Assembly (NCBI GenBank): GCA_000181795.3
Contig: CM012954.1
Coordinates: 439,453-503,452 of the forward strand
Length of the DNA: 64,000 nt
DNA from: Trichinella spiralis
Lineage: Eukaryota > Nematoda > Enoplea > Trichinellida > Trichinellidae
Direction of reading: 5' to 3'
Within the stretch, counting starts at the first letter, position 1. The number at the start of each line of letters is the position of its first letter. The notes below the pieces were generated by a model. It did not search any database and had not been told where the DNA came from. It saw only the letters and a program-made list of their open reading frames with translations. Of this stretch, positions 56,810-64,000 are shown piece by piece. The translations under genes and the position numbers were made by a program.

Positions 56810-59446
56810 TTAAAGCTTCTCCACTGTCATCATCGGCAACTGATGGCAGTGCGACGAAGAAGCTGTCACTTTGGAAGACAAAGAATTCGAAGAGGATGAG
56901 GTGGAGGGGGAGGAGGGAAATGGCGATTCTTTTTCCACTTGATCACGAATAGGCTTCGACCAAGCTTGTTCATCAGCAGTGCCGTGAAGGCTGAAAAACG
57001 TGATCGGCAACAGCGCAATGCCGGCGCATATTTGCCACACGGTCTGCCATTCACGGGACGAAGATTGGACAACGATTGCTTTGACAACCAGCGGAATTAG
57101 CATGGACGTGCAGCTGATCAGAACGTAGGCCATCGATGAAATGGCACTGCTGTGAGCCGGTGCCAGCGAAAGCAGGGTTCCAATACAGCCGGGTGTGTGA
57201 AAGCCGGCGAAGCCAACCCCACAGCAGAGCAGAATCACTGCCAAACCCCTGTTCCGACAATTCAACACTGAAACACCCAACAGAAACGAGCCCATGCCCA
57301 ACGAGGCGACCAAATTGAACCATTTGGCCGTTTTGGTCGCATCCGGCTTGCAAGCCGACTTGATCGCGTGATCAAGTTGAGTTGCCAAAATTTTTGTCAC
57401 CATGAAACTAATTATCGGCAGTGTGCTGAGTACCCCGTTGGTTTTCAAGCAAAAGTGCAATGCATCGCGCATATACATCGGCAAGAACATCATTGCTGTG
57501 TTCAGTGGAATCTCGTGACACAAAATTGCCATCATGTTGCACCAAAAACGACTGCTTCGCAACACTTTTTTCCAACATATTCGCTGTGTATTTTCGTCCA
57601 TCCGGCTGATCATACTTTTTATCGACGAAAGGGAGCTCACTGATGAGCTTAAAAATATGAAACTTAAAATCTTTTAATCTTCAAAATTATACCAACATAC
57701 ATCCAACACCAACAACTATGGGGGAATGTGCCAATGAAGAATTTATTATTATTATTATTAGAATAAAATGCTTTTTTAAATTCATTTACAACGGCACGCC
57801 CCGGCCGAGAAAATTTATTGCCTGGAAAAATTTGTGTTTCAGGTACAAGAACGTCACGCTTTAGCGCACGTTTCTTTTCCATAAAACAGTGTTCTTGTAC
57901 AGCCTGACCAGCTGATAACAGAACTAGGTAAGCCTGTCAATTTGGTAAAAACTGGATAAAGAAGAGTTGGTTGGTTCACTTTGCAACAGCAGCAAAGTAT
58001 CATGAATGTGTGAATTTTTGAAAAGCTGCTGCAAATAGAAATGCAAATTCTATTTCTATTCTGCTTCACACTTTTTCGTGCATTCCTTTTGTTTCCATGC
58101 ATACATGATAAACTCATGAAAAAGTAACGGAAAGTGCATCAACGTTGAACTGATGACCTAACTTTCTGATTCACCTTAACATCAACATAGCCAACAGCTA
58201 ATATAAAATGCCACAAAATTTCAAACTAACAGCACATTTGTAAAGAGTTCATAGTTATATGTGTATGTATATATTCATAATAAACTGATGAACTGAAAAT
58301 CATTCAGCCTTAACTCATTTAAATATGCTACCTAAATGACAAGCAAATAATTGTTTGGAAGAAAATTTCACCCTGATAACATAATACATACAGACACGCA
58401 CATAATGAATAAAATATACAATGCAGAAGAAGTAAAACTGCTTACTACCTATCTATTATTATAGCCACACTACTCCCACGCTATCAAAGCATGAAGAATA
58501 ATATTATTTACGCAATTTGTTCAAAGTAATTACATCAATGTACCTCAACCAATTCAAAAAAAGAAAGAAAGAAATGCCTTGGCCATTGATGAACAACGAC
58601 GACAATGAGGGTTCTGTTTTTGCAAATAAAAAAAATACATGCATATATTTGAAAAAAAGTAATATAATAAAATAAAATAAAAAGCACTTACATCGATTCA
58701 CGTTTTCTGTTCAAATTTCGTCGATGCATGAGCAGAAAGAAAACCCACAGCAATACCCAGACACCGCAAATTGCCGAACTGATGTAAAAGACAAAAGGCC
58801 AGCCTTCTTTAGTGCCGCTGTAGTCGGACACAATGGACGCGATCGGATAAACCGCAAGAACGCCAAACTGACGTCCGGCCGACGTCCAGCCGTATGCGTT
58901 GTTTCTCGTTTTGGATGAAAAATGATTAGCCAACAAGTGATTGATCGCGGGCTGAGCAACCGCGTCGGCCACACCCAACAAGAAGCGCAATAAAACGATC
59001 ATCACGTATCCGGCCGACACAGACACCGGTATGAAACTCGACGCCAACGCCGATACAATGAGACTGGCCGGAAGCCACAAGCTGACGTCGGATCGAGCGA
59101 CAATGGAACTCACCAGTGGCGACAGGAGACGACCCCAGCTTATTGCCGACAACACCAGACCCTGGGTTTCTGGACTCCAATTGACGCTACCTTCGCTGTG
59201 CACGTAGTCACCAATGCCAGCAATGTGGTCGGCTCGATCACAACCGCTGGATGTTGAATTGTGCGCGATGAATACACAAGCGCTGAGTGTTGTGTTGACC
59301 ATGGATAAAATTGCCACGCTCATGGTCAAATTTGCAAACATCAAGCAGAACATACATCCGAACAGGAGAAGACAAATTTGAAAACGAATCGACCGCAAGA
59401 AGTAGAGAAATTTGCACCGTTTACAGCTGTACAATTCACTTTCCAT
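56810..59446 (-). CDS. SLC17-type major facilitator transporter
   Basis: Two exons join in phase: 59446-58692 and 57647-56810, giving about 530 residues from ATG 59446. Upstream codons are open but contain no ATG. About twelve hydrophobic helices are visible, six per exon. The first half has a long glycosylatable loop after TM1 (MVNTTLS, HNSTSS), then VNWSPETQGLVLSAISWGRL, which fits the SLC17 pattern of W-S-x-x-x-Q-G before TM2, and RFLLGVADAVAQPAINHLLA in TM4. The SLC17 family includes sialin, vesicular glutamate/nucleotide and phosphate carriers; the substrate is undecided because the substrate-binding arginines cannot be assigned by eye. The C-terminus is a Ser-rich cytosolic tail. The single 1,044-base intron divides the protein almost exactly between the two six-helix halves. 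Confidence 0.85.
57648..58691 (-). other. Intron of the MFS transporter
   Basis: This 1-kb AT-rich intron contains an ATT repeat (57741-57760) and no other recognisable element. Confidence 0.7.
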
Positions 59447-59488
59447 GCTGTTCAATTCGACCGGATGTATGTGGAAAAAATCATTCAA

Positions 59489-62400
59489 CTTTGCCAGTGA
59501 TCATCAACAACCTTCTGACAGTGGCTGTTTCCTTCTCCAGCGTTCTTGAAATGACGTATATATATTCGTACTTGGACATGTTTTCACCGGAACAACATCT
59601 GAAACACGTGACAACTGACGAGTGTAGCGCCAACTATGGGCGCGCCCTCGGCTGCAAACAGCACTTCGGTAAAGAAATGCGCACACACATGCACCATGTG
59701 AAGTAACAAGACAGAAAAACACTACAGCAGACTGCCCGGCGTCAACAATGCTACACTATGTATGTAGTTCAGCAATCGTGCAGCTGCTGAACAGTTGCTT
59801 TTTCTTGAACAACCAGTTGGTAAATGCCATACATACAAGCAAGCATATCTCACATGTGTACATACATGTCTACACACGATATGCACCCCCGCACGCATGT
59901 ATTATTATTATTATTGTATGTCAAAAAAATTATGATGACGTTATTAGCAAAATGACTCGTCAACTCAATTATTAAAAATTCAAACATACTTTTCAAGCTA
60001 AGTGCTTCAATTCGAGACATAATTTCATCAGCTTTCTCTCAAGGGCACTTTCGACAATATTAACGACCAACGAACACATAAATTACTGACCCGGTCAATA
60101 ACGCCTGCTTCCTCTCCATATAAACACAATTTTCCATTTCTCCAAACCACGTCTTACCTGTGTCGTATACGCATATGAATTTATTAAAACTTAAGCAAAT
60201 CAATTAATGAATTACGTATATTACTGTAAGAAAAACAATTTAAAAAAATTTATTCTTCACGTATGCTATTTGTAATTGCAAAAGGTGCATCATGCAAAAA
60301 TTGTTGCCATTTTAAAAACTTTTTCAAAATTTTGCCATTTCGCTTTACTTGAATGTTCATGCTAATTTAATGAGTAAACATGAAATAAACAAGCTAATTT
60401 CCTTAACTTTGTCACACACAACAGAGATACAACAGATGCGCAAAGTTTTTATTATTTGTTTTTCATCTGAAACATCCCCATTACATCCTAATTCAGTGCC
60501 AACTTTATTACATTGATTTCTAAAATTACCATTCTGCTATTTTTTCAGTAGAATAAAAGGTGAAATTAAAATACAATTTCTTCGCACCATTTGGCAGAGA
60601 ACAGCAATAAAGAAACCCTTTCGTAATGCAGCAATTACTTTTAGAGTAATTCTTTTCAGTTAGTGTAAAATGCAAAAGCTAATAATAATTTAGCAATGAA
60701 AAGAAAACTGTATGATAATGATATTAATTTCACATCGTCCATCACAAAAGAATGACAAAGAATAATAGCAAATGCTATTCGAATAATTTAAGAAGAGGGG
60801 AAAAAACAAGAAGACGAATATCATAAACAAAATACTTTTACAGTAAAACATTCTCAAAATCAAAAAAACAAAATTCATGAAACTGATAGTTGAACCCTTC
60901 GTTAACATCACATTAAACAATCTTATATTTATAACACATTATAATACAATTAAACATAACTTATCTATTTGTCATTAGCATACACTTATTTAGCGCTAAA
61001 AAAAGTAAATTTATTTTCTAAACATTTATTAAAAATCATAATTACAAAACCCAGCCACCCACCCCCCACACACATATATATATATATATGTGTACAGAAT
61101 TAATAAACAATATTCCTTTCAAGTTTTAGTGATTTTTCAGAACGCACGGTTTGAAATGAAATACATAAATCATTTTCAATAACTTCTTATATATTCATAG
61201 GCAGCTTTCAAACATAATCGTAATAATAAAAACAGATTATATTACTAAATAAAAGTCATATGAGCGTCATAAAGTCATGGATACGTATTTATATAGCTAA
61301 TAAAAAATGATAAAACTATGAAAGTATATTAAACAATTTCAAAATAAGATAAAAAGTTTTACATTCAAAATAAGATAATTAATACTGCTGAAAGTAAAAA
61401 TTAAAATATTTCGCCCATCATTCAACCATTAGAAAGACAAACACTCAATTAAATTAAAAAAAATAGAAGAAAAAACTTAAGAATGAAGAACATCACAAAA
61501 CACACACCCATACATACATCCGTTGTTGTCTTCCGCAACTGCTTACAATTTTTCCCTATTCATCTTTGCCAATTTCAATAAAAAAAATCAATTAATCAGG
61601 GAAATTATTTCTAACGTAATGTTGCGCAATGAAAAAAACGTCAACATCAAACACGACAACAGCTTTTAATGCGCAACTGTGTTGACGCAGTTAAAAGCAT
61701 ATTAAAATAAATGAAATGGAATGAACCTATTTTAATAATTATTTTTTAAGTAAAAATCAATTAAATAGCTTTTTAAATTAATCGAATGCTCATTTTTCAC
61801 AGCAATTCTGAATTTGTGTACCGTTAAGCAAAATATTGCAAAATACAAGGTAGATTATATAAAACGGATTGAAAGTTGTTGCAAAATAACTACATAATAG
61901 CAATGAGTACATAAGTATTTACATATGCATAATGCTTATTTGTTTGTTCTTTTTGAATAACAAGTAAATAATTCATATTTTCATGCTCAAGTGTTTCAAC
62001 TGAGCATCGTAAACTTCACCATTTAAATGCTACAAAATTTAGGGGAAATTTGGTGGAATGCTGTTGGCTACAAATTTCAAATTAATTTAGCAGAACTTAT
62101 ACAAAACTGACTATCTCCAGCATCATAAATCTAATTAAATCTATTTTTAATATGAACGGAGAACAAAGCAATTTCTGAAATTTCAAATGTCAAACATAAA
62201 CGAAAACTTCACTTTGCACCACTTTTACCCGTAGTACAATTCGTTTCAAGATTTTTCAACTACATAGCCATTCAAATGGAACATTCCCCTCTGGGGTCTT
62301 TCCCATTCAGCTGATAAAAAGTAACGTGTCTACACCCCTTCCAAAAATGAAGCAAATAAGACAAGATTCGCATGTCAAATTTCTGCTAATTTGCACGTCC

Positions 62401-62904
62401 TATTTGCATTGAAAATGAAGATATATCTTCAGATAAGAATAACACAATAAAATATAAAGTATATATCTTTTACAGTTAAAAATTAATGTATGATATCACA
62501 ATCTGTTTTATATCTGAATTATACCGAAGTGTACAATAATTCACAGAATTTGAATTTGAAAAAAAGGAAAATGCCAACAGATGTAAGAAATAATTTGAAA
62601 TCTGTATTATTCTCAGAATTAACGTGTAACGATTAATGCCTATTGCCTATCACAGTTTCTTTACCAAAGCCTGCTTGGCGCATGAATCTACCGCAAAAAG
62701 TCTGGAATCTTAGGATCATGCAACATACGCATTATCATTACAAAAAAACGCAAAACAAAAGCATCAGAACAAGAGCCTCTTAAATAAACACTCTCAATTT
62801 GTTAAAAAAACACACCTGCTCCTATCATGCTTAGGGTGCAAAATTATATGCAACATCATCGCCTTATAAAAATAATATAATAAATATTTACCTTCATTTT
62901 GTCT
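59489..62904. other. AT-rich intergenic stretch, no gene seen
   Basis: About 3.4 kb without a convincing gene on either strand. The first 300 bases are less AT-rich and probably contain the transporter promoter. Short ATT and CA/TA runs occur near 59902 and 61070. A 17-base piece of the repeat found at 524 and 2645 occurs near 61705. Confidence 0.5.
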
Positions 62905-63310
62905 CTATTTATGTATCTTCAAGTAATTACTGCATGTAGCGCAGCACTGCTGCTCAATGGATTTTGTATGCAAATTGCAATGCTCCAAGTAAATTGACAT
63001 CTCAACTGAAAACAAACAAATAAATACATAAATATCGCAGATTTTAAATTATCATTTATTCAATCTGCATACCAATCATTTCCTTTGCCAAAAAAAGGTG
63101 CACCGCCACTTGAATTTAACAAATGCTTCATCAGTAAGCTGCTTACTGCAAATGCAATTTTCAATAAATATTGCCTTCTCCTCACATCTTGAAATCATAA
63201 AATCACAATAGCAAAATATACCATCTGGAGAACAAAACATGCGATATACATTTGGTAATGCAAGAAGTTCTCCTCCCAACGATGATGAACATATTTCTTG
63301 AAATAGATAT
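62905..63310 (-). CDS. 3' part of a small Cys-rich protein (Kazal-like), tentative
   Basis: Two exons join in phase 1: about 63310-63147 and 63005-62905. The first contains CSPDGIFCYCDFMISRC and ends ENCIC, a cysteine pattern resembling a Kazal/follistatin unit (C-x-PDG...C...C). The second adds IYLEHCNLHTKSIEQQCCATC and a stop; the CC-x2-C ending recalls PLAC-type C-termini of extracellular proteins. If the donor at 63147 is skipped, the first exon instead runs to a stop at 63076. The 5' end is not found: the frame entering 63310 needs an upstream exon, which would lie in the 118 bases before the TBCE stop or farther away. Likely secreted if real. Confidence 0.4.
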
Positions 63311-63427
63311 CTCAAAAATCATAACAACACACACAAAAAACAAATCAAATATGCAACTGAAAAAATACAAATGACATTAATCTGAAACAAAAAGTTCATC
63401 AACGTTTAAAACATTTTACTTGAATAA

Positions 63428-64000
63428 TTAAATACGTTCAACAATAATGATATCATTTTCTTCGACGGAATAATAACTTAAGGAATAAAGATCATGATCC
63501 AATGATACCACTATGTCAGGCTAAATTCAAAGGCTTTTAACAATATAAATACAAAAAAGAACCATTGATATATATATATATATATATTAATCAAGCTAAT
63601 AAACTTACATTCCTGGAACTTTTGTAAGATAGCTTAACCAGTTGAGGTTTCAAATGAAATAATTCGCCAACTAAGATCTTCAATTTTTGAACTGTCAAAA
63701 AATCTAAAACAGTTACAATAAATACATTTTAAAAGAATAAAAAACAGCTAATATTACTTGGAACCCTCTTCTCGATTGCAGGTTTATCAGAATAGGTAAA
63801 CTTCAGCACTAAATAAAACGTAGAATTTATCAAACAAGTAATAAAAATAAATAAAAATTCATAAAAATTAGTAAACACTTTGCATACACTGTGTCATATT
63901 CTTTAGAGGATTTTTCACTGTTTCAAAATGATCTGGTTCTCCATACACTAAAACAAATAAATATATAAAGAAATATGTACGTATGATTAATAATTAATGC
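63428..64000 (-). CDS. TBCE: Tubulin-folding cofactor E, C-terminal exons (runs off the window)
   Basis: Four exons join in phase: 63947-63879, 63808-63758, 63703-63609 and 63520-63428. They encode YGEPDHFETVKNPLK, LKFTYSDKPAIEKRVPN, LTVQKLKILVGELFHLKPQ and LVKLSYKSS, ending LYSLSYYSVEENDIIIVERI. This is the C-terminal ubiquitin-like domain of TBCE; the human protein ends LQFYSVENGDCLLVRW. TBCE works with cofactors C and D to fold and split alpha/beta-tubulin dimers. The CAP-Gly and leucine-rich-repeat parts lie beyond the window edge. A TA repeat at 63568-63588 sits in the last intron. Confidence 0.85.

Overview
The window is eukaryotic: an AT-rich animal genome with split genes, GT-AG introns mostly 40-100 bases long, and dense single-gene blocks separated by AT-rich, microsatellite-bearing spacers. 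The gene set (laminin beta, tetraspanin, SMC1, PLK1, GALNT10-type transferase, Ly6/GPI protein, neurogenin-type bHLH) is metazoan. Compact introns, closely packed same-strand genes, and acceptor-like TTTTAG sites directly upstream of several start codons fit a nematode with spliced-leader trans-splicing. My best guess is a Dorylaimia (Trichinella-like) worm, but this is inference; no rRNA or mitochondrial marker is present.

Layout. 2.1-4.6 kb: a three-exon Ly6/three-finger GPI protein (-). 5.7-6.9 kb: an intronless alpha-1,3-fucosyltransferase (-). 6.9-16.1 kb: a sparse region holding one neurogenin-like bHLH gene (+, 12.35-13.08 kb) flanked by GC-richer islands. 16.1-28.0 kb: a same-strand (-) block of DNAJC12-like, GALNT10-like, SMC1 (22 exons, all joined in phase) and TFIIE-beta. 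29.2-31.8 kb: polo-like kinase 1 (+, 12 exons). 32.2-33.2 kb: an unrecognised four-helix membrane protein (-). 34.9-36.7 kb: a tetraspanin (-). 37.7-48.3 kb: a complete laminin beta subunit (-), with a 3.7-kb GC-rich central exon, a 3.6-kb first intron and two candidate alternative last exons. 50.5-52.4 kb: glucose-6-phosphate dehydrogenase (-). 54.5-56.5 kb: a coiled-coil/CCHC zinc-finger protein resembling NEMO/optineurin (+). 56.8-59.4 kb: an SLC17-type MFS transporter (-). 62.9-63.3 kb: the 3' part of a small Cys-rich protein (-). 63.4-64.0 kb: the C-terminal exons of tubulin cofactor E (-), running off the window.

Exon joins given below were worked out by hand from GT/AG signals, reading phase and family conservation; coordinates may be off by a base or two. 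The most interesting observation is the laminin beta 3' end: two separate last exons, both entered in the same phase, encode equal-length versions of the final coiled-coil segment ending in the interchain cysteine, but with different tails. No rRNA, tRNA, CRISPR array or recognisable transposon or viral element was seen.
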